DNA of 64,000 nucleotides, taken from assembly GCA_039881145.1 (NCBI GenBank), contig JAYKKI010000074.1, positions 6,339,001 to 6,403,000 of the forward strand. The letters are read 5' to 3'. Source of the stretch: Druceiella hillmani (Eukaryota; Arthropoda; Insecta; Lepidoptera; Hepialidae). The notes below the pieces were generated by a model. The model was not told the DNA's origin. It made no database searches and worked only from the letters and a program-made list of their open reading frames with translations. Shown piece after piece: positions 12,505 to 25,861 of the stretch. The position numbers and the translations under genes are program-made. How positions within the stretch are numbered: position 1 is the stretch's first letter; each line of letters opens with the position of its first letter.

Positions 12505-13192
12505 ATGAGGGATAATTTATTACAGTACGACCTATTGTTTGAGAATGAAAAAAGAGCAACATGGAAAGATATTGTATTTATATACGCGTGAGATGCCAGT
12601 GGAAGTATGAAATTGTTGTCGAGAATAAAACATTACTGTATATATCCGGATAGAATGCATAAGATGAAAGTAGACATCTATGGAAATTTTTCACCACGTA
12701 AAGTTGACCAAGATACATTAAAAAATGCTTTGGCAAATTAGATCTCATAGCTACAGAAAAATCAATCCTTGTAATAATTTCCAAAATTCCATTAAGGTAT
12801 TAATAATTACAGATAGTTTTGAAGTACACATTCCCCAAGAAGAAATTGTGATGAGAACAACAATACTTCTGTAATCACAGGATTAAAAGATTTAATATTA
12901 TCTTCCTCACATTCCATTGAACAGTCGTATCACTCACAAATTTTGAGTTTTAATTTCGATAGTCTGTCTGGCCCATTTCTCACTAAACGAAATGTAGAAA
13001 ATTCTGTGTTTACGTTCATGCTTTGTTTTGGGTGGGGTAATTAGAAAACTGCTAAGGAAAACGGGGAGATACAAAACATGTGAAAATATATTTAAATGTG
13101 AAGTTCAGTCAGGTGTTCGTCATTTCATCGCAAGTAGGGACTCTGGGAATCGATTATTTTATAACAGTATCATTTTTATTCGCACCTTTTGG
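12505..13192 (+). pseudogene. Decayed unknown protein-coding stretch
   Basis: Five open segments follow each other closely on the + strand: 12505-12738 (starting ATG, with one TGA at 12589), 12741-12800, 12806-12871, 12874-13041 and 13070-13192. Together they would cover roughly 225 codons. Their residue composition is mixed and protein-like, for example FENEKRATWKDIVFIYA, GNFSPRKVDQDTLKNALAN, SFEVHIPQEEIVM and GVRHFIASRDSGNRLFYNS, unlike the I/Y/F/N/K noise elsewhere. The small gaps between segments look like single-base shifts and point stops. An A-rich run (about 13458-13475) lies 270 bp downstream. I do not recognise the protein. It could be a retrocopied gene, a transposon ORF or an old viral insertion. 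Confidence 0.5.
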
Positions 13193-13195
13193 TAA

Positions 13196-14880
13196 CTCGA
13201 TCAGATTATTTAATAATTAAGAAAGTTTGCTTACCAAAATGATTTAATTTCACATTTAAAAATATTTTTGAACTTCAATTTACATTTAAACTGCTATGAT
13301 TATAAGGAACAAAGATTTAGTTAGATTTAATTTCGTCAATATTATTATGACACTTGAAATTTTTCAATGGTGTCGGACATTAAATAGCCTTAAAGGCTCT
13401 GATAATGTGAGACCAAATTCTAATCCATTGCGGTTTTTTCCAAAAATTCGCTGTTTTAAAAAAAAAAAGAAAAAATTTGTAACATAATTTCTATCACACC
13501 TTTTCCTGCTATTTGCATTTTGTTTTGTACAAAATATTCCTGTGTTATTTCTTTGTTATACGTTAATATATCTATACTTATAAATATATTCACTTGTTAA
13601 TATTATTATTTTTCATCATCGTTAATGGATTTCAATCATTCTTTTAATAAGAGCATACTTTTAGATGGTCAGTATTAAGTATTTTTTTAAACTTTATGTC
13701 ATACATTTCTTCATATTTAAATTATTTAAGAGTATTTATTTTGACGCAAATGACAGGCTAAAAATTTAAATGTTTTCCACTAAATTATAATTGACAGGAA
13801 ACTTAAAACTTTCAGACCCAAAAATTACAGTTATTAAATTAATGGCCCTTTTTATTGGTGTATTGGGATAAATGTAGTATATTTTCAGTAAGTGTATTAA
13901 TAATTAGTGGTATTAAAGCACTTATGTTTATTTTTAGGAATTCTTTTACTACAGTTTAGGAAGTAAAGTAATTGTCATATTATGTATGTAATATATTTAT
14001 AATTTTAATTTATGAGTGTGTTTAAGGCATTTAATAAAACGATTTTTCAGTTGAATTGTTTTTTATTGTAATAGAGTCTCGTATTATGTAAACAAAAGTG
14101 AATATAGGCACGTATAGCTAGGTCGTAAATGGGATGCACATGCCGTCTCTTTCTAACAGTATTAAAAAGATTGTATGGAGTGTCCCATCTATTTAGTATA
14201 TTATCTATGGCTCCAACATTCTTAGTGATCGGATTTCGCGAAAATGAACCCACGATTTTCAATTTTACGGATTCAATACGTATTTATAAAAGGATCCCAT
14301 CTCAAAGACTAATTATCCGATCCGAGTGAACTGTTTTTTTGAAGAGAAGTGATTGACTATTATCCAATCAAGTTTGTATTTCAAAAACCCAAAAATATAC
14401 GAGACTGAATTTGAAAATTTCTTCTTTTCTTAAAATGTCGTAATATAGGCAAAGTACAATCAAAATTACGAACGTGGTGCGGGAATTCATAAAGTTAAAA
14501 GGAGAATAAATACAAAAACACCGGCACGGACCTAAAACCAAATTGCAGTACTTACACTATACGATATTCAATAAATGTAAATTGCAGGTGAATTAAACGA
14601 TTGAAAACAAAAATTTTATTTAATTCCAATACACTATACACGATTGACGTTTTCATGAAACTAAACGTGGCGATAGTCCATATTGCAACAATTCTTGTTT
14701 TTATCGAAGTTTTCCATCTATTCAAAAAACGCAGAAGTGTTACACTAAATGAGTCATGTATCTTCACAAAACGTTTTGAAGTACAATATTTTGCAAACAA
14801 GTCTAGATAATAAATAATGTGCTATGGATCATAATTTTTATTTCAAAAGGTCTATCCCGTGATTTTCGAAAGATCTTTAC
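13196..14880. other. No gene seen
   Basis: AT-rich. Overlapping open frames on both strands at 14047-14330 and 14552-14810 are unrecognised and not supported by splice sites or homology. Confidence 0.5.
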
Positions 14881-15118
14881 ACACAATTAAATGAAACTAC
14901 GTAAAGTAACATTATTCCTACTTTCATTTTAGCGAAGAATTAATCATTCAACTCATTAGAAGTGCTATTCAGCATATCAAAATGTTCTTTGCTAACAGTA
15001 CACCTGAAGATGTTGTAATACAACGAAACCTAGGTCGTGGTAAAGAAATAATACTACATCACGTAGTTTCATTTAATTGTGAATAATGCATTTCTACAAA
15101 ATTAACGCCTATTATATT
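14881..15118 (+). repeat. Foldback repeat family, copy A
   Basis: The left edge cacaattaaatgaaactacg pairs with the right edge cgtagtttcatttaattgtg. The core shares ccacctgaag-like and acgaaacctaggtcgtggta motifs with copies at about 31915 (opposite orientation) and 57440. The three share flanking tttctacaaaattaacgcc as well, which may define the true element edge. The left arm is more decayed than in copy C. Confidence 0.8.
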
Positions 15119-15993
15119 CAAGATCTTTACACGATAGGCTGCATGGAAAAAGTTTCGACTCCACTTTGACATGTATACATGGAATATTAAAATGTAATAA
15201 TTTTGGTACATATTAAAATTTAATTTTCCCAGAAGTCGGTTCAGTGTAATATTGTAACCTATCTATTTCATGGGATATGTGTAAAAATATAGAAACTTAG
15301 AGGCATAACGGAGAGACGGACGGACGTAATAAAATTATAAAGATCCGTAGTTTGCCTACTATACCACAAAAATAAACAATTTTTAAACTAACTTCGAAAC
15401 ACGAACTTCACAATTTAAACTATATCAGTACCACCGTCAACTTTTTTTAAAATTATTTTTGTTATTATTTCCATACATAGATAAATAAATAATTAGATCA
15501 ACCATTTTCGATGTATACTATGACATCACTCTATCCATCTTTCACGAAACGTATCTTAATGATACCACGAATCTGCTAAATATAAAAAAATTGTATCTAA
15601 ATCCGTGCATCCAACCAGATGTGCTACTCCACGTGTGAACATCCGATAAAATATATAGCATTTCCTCTTTATCCGAAGCGTGTTAAAATATATTTCGCTC
15701 ATTATAAGTGCTATTCAGCATATCAAAATGTTGGTATACGTTTACGTCAACAAAACGATAAACGACGTATGATAGAAAATGGATAACGTAGGTAGCGTCA
15801 GATTCCACTTACGTACTTGCTACTTAGGTAACTGTGGCAAATAAGTCCTAACGTGTAATAATGCTCAAGAAACAGAATTTTCTTTTAAAATAATTAGATT
15901 CGTTTAATTCTCCACACAATACTTAATCTATGATGAGTATTGTGTGCAGACGTACGTTATTATAGAAAGCACGTTATTATAGAAAGAGACAAT
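15119..15993. other. No gene; short repeats
   Basis: A 35-bp piece containing gtgctattcagcatatcaaa at 15707 also occurs inside foldback copy A at 14964. An 11-bp hairpin (cacacaatact / agtattgtgtg) lies at 15913-15946, followed by two copies of cgttattatagaaag. Confidence 0.6.
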
Positions 15994-16773
15994 CAGCCCT
16001 ATGTTGTATCATTTACTTTACTTACCGTATACGTTAGCTAAAGCAGATAAAGAATGGTTACCTTAACGTTTGCTTGAAAAATAGACATGTTTATCGCACT
16101 GGCGTTGGTATTGGCTTTATTTTTAATTAAAGTTCGCTGGCTTAAGAGAAGAGAATAGCATCTTATAATTTTATGGGCAGAAAGAAAAGGACAAAGCTAT
16201 CTCGTGGACGACGACAGTTATGTACTCTATCTATGTATGACTATTTTCTTGCGTATCAAGTAAAGTTTATTCGTCGTTTTACTTTCAATATCGGCCGTAA
16301 ATTGTCAAAATGTTATTATTTCTTTAGATAGCCAAAAGTATTTTATAAAAGTACTATTTGGTAACGTAGCGAGCCGATACCTCCAGTAGTGGTTTTATAA
16401 GCATTTTTGAAAATGTAAAATACTTTTTATGAGATTAAATATATGACGTCAGTTGGTATCTAATTTAAAAGATAATTTTTAAAAGGTAACTACAAAAATT
16501 AGTCCTCTACTTTTCAGTTCGCTCAATTAATTTTACTAATAAGACCAATTTTACTAACTTACCGGAAGAAATATGTAAATTACCTAAGGTAACCAAAGTA
16601 ACGTCTGCTGCTTTAACTACCATTACGTAAAGTGAACTTAGCCGCCATTTTAAAATACGTAGCTGTCAAAATAAAGGTTCCATGATGATACAACATGCGC
16701 ACGTCTACTTAAAGGCTAATAATTTCGTAATGTTTACGTTCTTCATAAAGTAATATGATACAACATAGGACTG
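15994..16773. mobile_element. 780-bp element with long terminal inverted repeats
   Basis: The left end cagccctatgttgtatcatt is matched by the reverse complement of the right end, cagtcctatgttgtatcata; beyond this both continue into ttactttA. A third, internal copy of the core atgatacaacat lies at about 16684. The flanks are aat on both sides (3-bp candidate target duplication). The interior has no recognisable transposase, so this looks like a non-autonomous DNA transposon. The superfamily is not determined. Confidence 0.6.
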
Positions 16774-17622
16774 AATATAAAGGTAAAAAGCGGAGTGCTC
16801 GCATGTCGTTCGAGCTACCTACTTGTCGTTCGGTGCCTTTTGCGGCAACTATGTTTTATAATTATTTTCCCATAAAGGACTGTAAATTTTACTTAATATA
16901 TTGCCTTTTATGTGATATTTCTTTCTTTTTATTATTAATTGATCTTTCTTTACAATAACTAAGACATTTTACAGTAGCGTAAACGTTTATTTAATAAAAT
17001 TAGCATTGTTTATGCTGACCGAATATTCGAGATTGAGCTTTAAATTCTTGAACTTTTTAGGAGTTTTTCTTTATTCAATTAAAATTTTGTAAATCGACAA
17101 ATTTATTAATCAACAAAAATAAACCTGAAATTTAAAATAACGCCTATTAGGGACGTAGTAATCGTATTTACTTTAAGTTGCCAAAGAAAATATTATTTCA
17201 TTTTCCAGATGGCTAAATTTAAATTATTTAAAATATTTATCTCAATTTAGTTTTTACCCGAGATATAAGTACTGTGTTGTTTTTTTAATGTTTAATTTAG
17301 GTGACAACTCTATTAGCTGCCATAGTTTTATAAGGCCCATAAAACGATTTCTTTAAAACACATTTCATTATTGAAATTTACAAAAATTTTTATTTTTTTT
17401 TAGTTTCATAATGAAACAAAGTTTATATTTATGTCGATTTTCTAAATTCAAAATTATGTTGTGCTAAATATTTGACTTTAAAAGTAGATGGGCCTTATTT
17501 GCCGCGAGTACTTTACCAAAGAAATCTTCTTTCATAACACATCATACAAAGGCGAGGTATTTCACCAAAACCATTGTATGAAGAAGATACATGGATAAGA
17601 AGAAAATTTCTTTGATTTTCCA
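16774..17622. other. No gene seen
   Basis: AT-rich sequence. The 67-codon frame starting at 16755 overlaps the end of the inverted-repeat element and is not supported. Confidence 0.5.
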
Positions 17623-17626
17623 TTAC

Positions 17627-17706
<80 letters not shown>
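17623..17706. repeat. (TA)n microsatellite
   Basis: About 80 bp of AT repeats with one atac interruption near 17640. Confidence 0.95.
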
Positions 17707-17709
<3 letters not shown>

Positions 17710-18369
17710 ATACACTTCGTAAGATATTATTCAACTTATAATTCTTTTATATTATTTAGCACTTGTATGATACGTCAAACTGGACAATAGTTCTCCTTCA
17801 TACAATAGTATCTCCGCCTAATTTATATCGAACTAAAGATTTTAAATATCAAAATCTGCCAGATTTGTACACTGAAAATTCAAAAAACATTCTGATTCAA
17901 AATCACGATATAATAACAGTGTTATCTAATAATTATTCCACAATACAATTTATAATATTGTCCCATAATCTTAAGGATCTATTTAAAAGGGCAACTTTAA
18001 ATTCTTGTAGTCTAGTATTTTCTTCCTATTATAACAAAAGTACTTAAAACTTATATTTTTTTAGGGAGTGCAGCTAGGACGACGTAAAAAATCCACATAA
18101 AAATGTGTTCTATTTTTTGTTTTACTTTTGACAAAGATTTTAATACTTTGGATAATCGCTGACGTAAGATAAAAAAAATTTGACAGGAGATAAAAAAATT
18201 GAAGTTCGCTAGAAAAAGGTATGGTTAGTATAAAAGTCTCTCTCTAATCTCTTACATCTAGAGAAACTTTACAAATCGTAATCGCGTGAAATTTCTCGAG
18301 AGACGGAACATAACAACTCTCGCATGGAGAAAGTATACGCAAAAATTATGACAGTAATTTAAGGACGCA
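17707..18369 (+). other. Unassigned sequence with one unrecognised open frame
   Basis: A 94-codon + frame at 17763-18047 has a moderately protein-like composition, but no ATG context, splice or homology support. The rest is AT-rich. Confidence 0.3.
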
Positions 18370-18990
18370 CTTACAAAATACCGCAGCTCGAGAACGGATA
18401 TTTACCAGCCGTAAACATACTCATACCTACGTAGCAACGCCGTTTGTTTGTGAGCAACAACTTTAAAGTTTATTCGCCGTAGCTTGTACGCTAAGGTAGC
18501 AATTAGAACAAAACATCGCAGCTCGAGAACGGATATTTATCAGCCGTAGACATACTCATACTTAAACATACTCATACCTACGTAGCGACGCCGCTTCTTT
18601 GTGAGCAACAACTTTAAAGTTTATTCGCCGTAGCTTGAACGCTAAGGTAGCAATTAGAACAAAACATCGCAGCTCGAGAACGGATATTTATCAGCCGTAG
18701 ACATACTCATACTTAAACATACTCATACCTACGTAGCGACGCCGCTTCTTTGTGAGCAACAACTTTAAAGTTTATTCGCCGTAGCTTGAACACTAAGGTA
18801 GCAATTAGAACAAAACATCGCAGCTCGAGAACGGATATTTATCAGCCGTAGACATACTCATACTTAAACATACTCATACCTACGTAGCGACGCCGCTTCT
18901 TTGTGAGCAACAACTTTAAAGTTTATTCGCCTATCATAATGTATAAGTATCTTGAACGCTTAGGCAGCAATTAGATGCTCAGTCATATCG
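18370..18990. repeat. Four-copy tandem repeat, 135- to 151-bp units
   Basis: gcagctcgagaacggatatt starts at about 18383, 18518, 18669 and 18820, giving spacings of 135, 151 and 151. The first unit lacks a 16-bp acttaaacatactcat insertion present in the others. Each unit includes cctacgtagc and agcaacaactttaaagttta. Copies 2-4 are nearly identical, so the expansion is recent. It is GC-richer than its surroundings. Confidence 0.95.
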
Positions 18991-19204
18991 AAATACCGAC
19001 GGATTGACGAAAGATTGATTGTCTAATTATAAAAATTTCTCAATAACCCGTCAGTTTTATAATTTTTATTATTTTAAACCGAAAATCTGCGCAAAATGAA
19101 TAAAGAAGCAACTGCGCAACGAAGCAACGGGTGATTTTTTTGAATCATTTCATACGCGTTGTAAAGGAGCAACGAAGTACTCAGTTTAACCCTTAATTTA
19201 AAAT
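18991..19204. repeat. Decayed interspersed repeat tail
   Basis: Contains 'gacggattgacgaaagattg' and 'gaagcaactgcgcaacgaag', phrases of a family that typically lies beside the 'aatgcgaaagtgtgttcg' repeat found immediately downstream. Confidence 0.45.
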
Positions 19205-19555
19205 CCTACCTAACATATTATAAATGCGAAAGTGTGTTCGTTCGACCCTCTTTCACGTCACAATTGGACAACATATCAAAGGGATTTTTAACCAGAGATA
19301 GTTGGCGTACCAGGAAATGACATGGCTAGTTTTTATGCCAGAAAATCTTATTCTAACTAAAATTATAGTCATAAATCATATTATAAATGCGAAAGTGCAT
19401 TTATTTGTCCTTTCACGTTGCATTAGAGCTATGGATCAGGTCATCATTTTTGCACAGAGATGATTGGCGGGCTCAGAAATAACATAGGCTACTATTCAGG
19501 CCAGGAAATCTCATCCAAACTAATATTACAAACCCATATTTTAATTTCTCCCTAT
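19205..19555. repeat. Two diverged copies of a common insect repeat
   Basis: atattataaatgcgaaagtg appears at 19215 and again at about 19377. Each copy continues with a ctttcacgt block, an agagatagttggcg / agagatgattggcg block and a gccaggaaatct-like end. Confidence 0.75.
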
Positions 19556-20039
19556 ATATTTTTAACTTTAACCATGCTAGTGGTATTTATAAATAAAACG
19601 GGTTCTTCTTTTCGTCGTTTTGTATAACAACTTTGAATAAATAAGTGTTATTCTGAAATTTTATTTTGGTTTGATTTTTTTATAAAGAAAACAGGACTCA
19701 CTGTGGCGTTACATTCATTTACATACATTAAAAATTGAAAGAAAATGTAACAAACGAATGGACGAAATAATGCCAATACTTCTTAAGAGTTTACTTACTA
19801 AAATATCATTTACTAGAACGCATAAATGAAATGCATTAAAAGTCAAATAAATAAAAGGAAATCTATGCTAATATAATAAGACAGATGATTAATTTGGTTA
19901 TCAATATAACATTAGAGTCACTGTGACAAAGTAACTTAAAAAAACTGTGTGTAAAGTAACTTAAAAATCATAAAATTGTAACATTTACATAAAAAGTCAT
20001 TGAAGAATAAGTCAATTATAATTTTAATAATATATCTAT

Positions 20040-20064
20040 GTGTGTACGTATATGTGTGTGTGTG

Positions 20065-20140
<76 letters not shown>
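20040..20140. repeat. (TG)n/(TA)n compound microsatellite
   Basis: tgtgtgtgtg is followed by two TA runs divided by tgtata. Confidence 0.95.
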
Positions 20141-20144
<4 letters not shown>

Positions 20145-22372
20145 GGTTATTACGTTGCTTAAACTGTTAAATAAAAAACCTAAAGTAATAAACACCACGA
20201 AAATTGTTTTCCAAATAGATTATTTTTTTTACTTTGGCTTCAGAATGGTTCATCTAACTTTAATCACACCGACAGTGTAAATGAGATCGCGATTTTTTTT
20301 AAATGTAAGATGAAGAGCTTCCGGAAGAACTATTCATAAGCGCATTGCAAAGCAGAATGACTAGTGGACGTAAAATGCCGTTTCGCCCGGCCTGTAAAAT
20401 GTATGAAAATAAGCTATATTTCTGTTGAATAAATATTTTTTTTCTCTTTTCCTATTGCGTCACTCAAAAATGTTTCTTCATCAAATACGCATTCTCGATT
20501 AAGATATAACTGTATGGAGAGAATCCTCTAAACTTGCCCCTTTTTAGCGATTTTGATGAAGAATGATTTTCATGATATAAATATACAAAATATAAATCTA
20601 CTTGTATTATAGATGATGGTTTGATCTATTCTTTTCGTATCAAAACCATGTCACTACATATTCCCAGAGTTTATAATAAACTTCGCAAAAGTATACGTTT
20701 TTCGTCAAAAATGTAAATAAATTTAAAAAGGACTGTTAAGGCTGCTATTAGAGAAACCTTCTCCATTTTCTGAAATAAAAAAACAAAGTAATCGTGCAAT
20801 AAGAACATCGATGAATACATGCTATATTTACTACAACACATAACCAAAACTGAAACAAGCTAAACTTTACTGCCGGTACACTGTGCAATTCACGCGTTGA
20901 AAAACTGGCAGCGGAGAAGGAAACTCTATCCATCACTTGTTTTCCCTAGTGTCGATGTGCTTTAAGTTTCATTACAATCTACTTTTTCAAAATATGAATT
21001 TACATTACCATGGCAAAAGCAGTTTCGCTCCAATAAAAGTTGATTTAGAAATATAAAAATGTTTAAAAACACACAAATTTAATACTACCACTATTACGAT
21101 ACTTATTCTAGCTAATTATTATAATAATTAAAATCTAGCGTATTATTCTAGAACTCATTCAGCTAACACAAACACATTCGTTTTTTTCCTTCTTTTATTA
21201 TACTACTATTTTTCAAAAAAATAATAATCCGGTATCGGGAAACCATTATTTGTTGAAAACATAAGTTTAAGGTTCAATAAGACCAATCACTTATGTTATA
21301 ATTTTTTGCACATACAAATGCGACTCTTTGGACTCAATATTTAACATCGGAAATGTTATAGATGGCACCGATATGAAAATGTACACTTTTCCATTGTACC
21401 ATTCAATGGTTTTAAATGAAAACAATCATATTTTTCTTGACATGTAGTCAAAAAGTAAAGATTTTTTTATTATAGTAAAAAAATCCGTGATTAGAACCCA
21501 CTACGGCCAGTTTCAGACTTCCTGTACACATCGTATTAGAGAAGCGATGAAATAAAAGTAACAACGTACTTTTTCTTTTGTTCTAATTTTGGTGATAACT
21601 ATTTAGATATCTACAACTTATGTACTATCCATATACCAAATTCCAAATTTTTATCTCGACTAAAATTTTCAAATAATACTATTACATAATCATTCATTAA
21701 GTTAATATTTTTGCGGAAAGTGGATGTAGCTTACTTCACATGGAATTTAGATAACTGCATTCGCTTTCCCTATTCTAAGAAGTAGAAATATAAACAAAGT
21801 TATAATACATTCGGTATCATAAAACATCGCATGACAAATTACAACACTATTTCTTCTGACACGTTTCAACAGTGTGACTATGGAGTTTCACATGCCCCAT
21901 AATCATATAATCACCCACGGAGATAATTTTTACAAACTTCTCTTTAATTCCATCTATCTGACCTATATATTACTAATATCTACTTACAAGTGGTGTGTTA
22001 TTATTTGAAGGATAATATAGACACGAACCAATTTCGTTTATTTTATTTATTTTAGAAAGTATTCTAAACACTTGACTGAACATTGTAGTGTAGCGCAGGC
22101 TATAAATAAATCGCGAATTTGCTTCATCTATTTTTATATTACATACAAAATGTTAATTTATATGATGAATACAATCTGTCGCGTGCAATATAGTACACGT
22201 GTGCGAAAAAAGAGTCCATCCGTAGAAGTTTTAATAGACACGTATTATATATTTGTGTCTACTCATGAGAGCGAACGCCCAATGGGGAAAGACGGTACCA
22301 TTGTTTCATTATTTTTGGCTCTATAACTTCAAATAAATACATTGATTTCGAAACGTAGTTGTTATTCCTCGG
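20141..22372. other. No gene seen
   Basis: AT-rich; short open frames at 20748-20936 (-) and 22072-22326 (+) are unrecognised and unsupported. Confidence 0.5.
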
Positions 22373-22415
22373 AAAATGGTTTGCTTTTAAATAATTTTTA
22401 AAAGCAAACCATTTT
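22373..22415. repeat. 19-bp perfect inverted repeat with 5-nt loop
   Basis: aaaatggtttgcttttaaa, loop taatt, then its exact reverse complement tttaaaagcaaaccatttt. Confidence 0.95.
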
Positions 22416-22518
22416 AGCAAATTAAATAATTAAATTAACATTTTGAGTTTCATTCCGTACTAGCGAAACGCATTAGTTTTGACAAATATCTATTGCATAC
22501 TTTACATTAACCAAAATA

Positions 22519-22522
<4 letters not shown>

Positions 22523-22579
<57 letters not shown>
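22523..22579. repeat. (TA)n microsatellite
   Basis: About 57 bp of AT repeats. Confidence 0.95.
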
Positions 22580-22581
<2 letters not shown>

Positions 22582-25495
22582 TTATACTTACTGCTATTTT
22601 AAACAGGGAAATATGGGAATGTAAATGTTATAAAAATGTATCAGTTCTATTTTTGTTCTACAGTTCATTATCAAACTGTCGCAACGTGATAACGGTTAAA
22701 TATTTTGAATCGTGGTTTCCGTGTTGGAATTAACTGAAGTTATTTTTCCCTTCTATAATGTTGTCAGTCTTTCTATATTATCCGTACTGGGACACGATTT
22801 ATACTATATTGTACAAGTACTTACTAAATTTTGTAACACAAAAAGTAATTGAGTTAATTCGTTATTTGTAGCTACTGGTAGGACGTAGAGTATGGCAAAC
22901 ACGTAAGTTTTAATACGAAATGACTTTGTATAACTAATTACATGTTACTCGAATTTATTATGTTGTTGCACAAATTGACCGATTGTATGATTATCGCAGA
23001 TTAATTGCGGTAATAATAATCTGTTTACCAAAACCATATTTTTTTAATAACGTGTCTAAGATACGCAATATTTTAAAAAAATCCTAAATTATCTAGCCAA
23101 AAAATATAGAATTGAAAACAAAAAGTCTATGTCTTTCTTCTGTATTTTGATCTAAATTAATATTTATATATAAAAAAAACTAGAACATACTTTTTATTCC
23201 ATCTAAACGTTCTCCAAATAGCGACTAGTATAACAATAATAAATTACGGGACGCACTCTCGTAAAAATACAATGCGTTACATTTCCTTACAATACTAACA
23301 AAGTTTCTACTGTAACACGTCGCAGTGTTGAATTTAAACAACAACGAATATATCGCATCAAAAGGGCAACTAAAGTATGATCGCCACCAAGACACCATTA
23401 GCGCTAATTTGCAATCATTGAAAAAACCTGTTGGCAAATGGAATTTTTTACGTATAGGTAGACCCGAGCAGTAACACAGTAAATGCTTTCTCTATACGAA
23501 ATATTATGATTAATAACTTCTTGGCTTCTTAAATAAAATAATTTTTTCAGCTGAATTATTGCGAAACTCTCAAATTAAACCACCATAACATCAATTAACC
23601 CACAGTCTTTTAGCTAAATATCAGTTATTTGGCACAAATATTAACATTATATGAGAATACCGACAAGGTACTTATCTCCAAGTGAATTGCATTGTAACTG
23701 CACTTGAGGGCACAGGTTATCGCTTAACACATATTACATTAAACATAAATCTGAAATTAATTATAATCATTAAAATATCCGACTTACTATTTTATTTCTT
23801 TTGAAATTATATTGCCAGTAAAATCGTAAGTAGTCCAGACTCAAAGGCACAATATTACCTAAACCTAATAATAATTTAACGATGTTATAATACTAGCTCA
23901 AGAACCACAATGGTGATTTCGCACATATACATTGCACATAACGTAAATTCGACACTTCAATTCAGTACAAGTTAAAAAAACACTTCACTTACCGAAATAT
24001 AATTTAAGTCATCAAATAAAAATCGTATTTCCGCGCCTTTACCGAAATAAAATATCAAATTTCCCGCTATTTAACTGAACATACACTTATCACTGTACAC
24101 CGTGAAGTTATGAAATTCAGTAATAAATTGTCAAAGACAATTCTTTATGAACACCGGCACGCAAGTACTTGATTTTCTTTATCGCATGTGCAACATACTT
24201 TCAAAAGCAGCAAGTTAGATTACTGACCAGCATTTGGCATAGATATCGCTATGAATAATTTTGTGTCCACAAGAATTGTTTGCTTGTGTATAAGTGGACT
24301 TTGAACGAACAAAGCAGCTGCGCCATCTTTTATTTAAGTAGTGAATAAGAGCCATTAGTGACCATAGATAATAATGACATTTTATTTACACAACAGTGAT
24401 AACATGTTTCGTTATCGCTTTAATAGTTAGCAATTTAGCAAAATATCCTTAAAACATGTAATTAGCAAAATATTCTTAAAACATGTAATTACATAATAAG
24501 TAAAACATGTAAGTAATCATGTAAATACCATTCATTATCATAATTATTTGGGTATAATTTTTTTCAATAGGCTTTCTAATTTTAAAAACAATTTATTGGT
24601 ATTATAAAATAAATTGTGTCATTTCATTTTATGACATAAACAAAATTGTTTTAGGATATATTATTGTAATAACCTTTGATTGGACACTTGATTTGCATAT
24701 ATTGTAAACATTTTTTTAAACAAATTTATAATTGAACTTTTATTTAAATACTATTTCAACAAATTATTTCTACCGACTGTATATTTACGATTGAGAGACC
24801 ACTTTATTCATTGGCTGCCGTAATATTTCTACATCACGCCGTTAGACGGCGCCACTGAAATAAATTTTGTTAATTTACCCGCAAATGCCGTCAAAATAGT
24901 ATTTACGGATTATATCCGCAGCGTTTTTAAATTTAGTTTTATAAAGTTCTTTTTGTGCTATTTTTACTTTTGCCAACATAACATCCTAAAAATAAAATAT
25001 AAGAACCATAAAATATTTGACATGAATATGCCTTTTAAAAAATAAAAATTCTATGGCAGATGTCTGCCATCAAGACAATATCTTTGATTGTTTTTATAAA
25101 TATATTATTTTCGAAGTAAGTATATCCAAATATTGTCATTGTAATTAAATCTGTAAGTAAATCTTCCATGAAGTGGTAATGACACAATTTGACATTCGAA
25201 TTGAAACATTTTGCCCTTATATCCGCAGGCTAAGACGTAAACGTAGAATTTGAAAACATTTGGCAGTAATGAAATGAACCATGGCTGTACATTTAATATA
25301 TTGAATTGTATATTATCAACGCAATTCTTATAATTCATTTTAATAGTTTTTAAATTACTTTACAAAATGTAGTGAAAAATAAACATTTTTTTAGACACTA
25401 ATTGAACAAAAGGTATTAATTTATATTCCATAACTCGGAAAAGAAAAAAAATAAAACAAATCTGTGAAACCTCAGCATTATTACCACTTTTCATT
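22580..25495. other. No gene seen
   Basis: AT-rich. Open frames at 23225-23437 and 25105-25338 (both -) are unrecognised. A 'cgccgttagacggcgcc' palindrome lies near 24837-24855 with no clear role. Confidence 0.5.
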
Positions 25496-25861
25496 ATGTT
25501 ATCAATTTTATACAATGTATTCGGCATTTTCATACCTCAAAACCCAGGAACAAATATCATTTTGAAAACTCTCGTGGTCGCAAGTTTAACAGCAAATAAA
25601 ACAAAATTTAAATCGTTTCCTACATTTAAAAAAATTAGGACCGTTATCAGCACGTTTTGGTCTGCTTCAATATTAGACATTGTCGAATATAGTAAAGAAT
25701 GTCAGTGGGGATGTAATGGCAAATTAAATAATGTGATGTCAAAATTTTCATTAGTAAGCCGCTATGCAGATAAAAGAGCCAAGTGTTTACACAAAATTAT
25801 TTCGCGAATAACAGAGATATTTAAAAAAAAAACAGTTAATAAGATTGTTACTAACACCTGA
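25496..25861 (+). other. 121-codon open frame of unknown nature
   Basis: An ATG-initiated frame with lysine/threonine-rich, fairly ordinary composition and no recognised domain. About 70 bp of it (25718-25790) recur, diverged, at 28009-28085. That suggests repeat-derived DNA rather than a gene. It could be a fragment of the same transposon that carries the DUF7869-type relic between the two copies. Confidence 0.25.

Noticed and set aside
25496..25861. 121-codon frame as an independent gene
   Set aside because: No recognised domain and part of it recurs 2.3 kb downstream; kept only as unassigned sequence.
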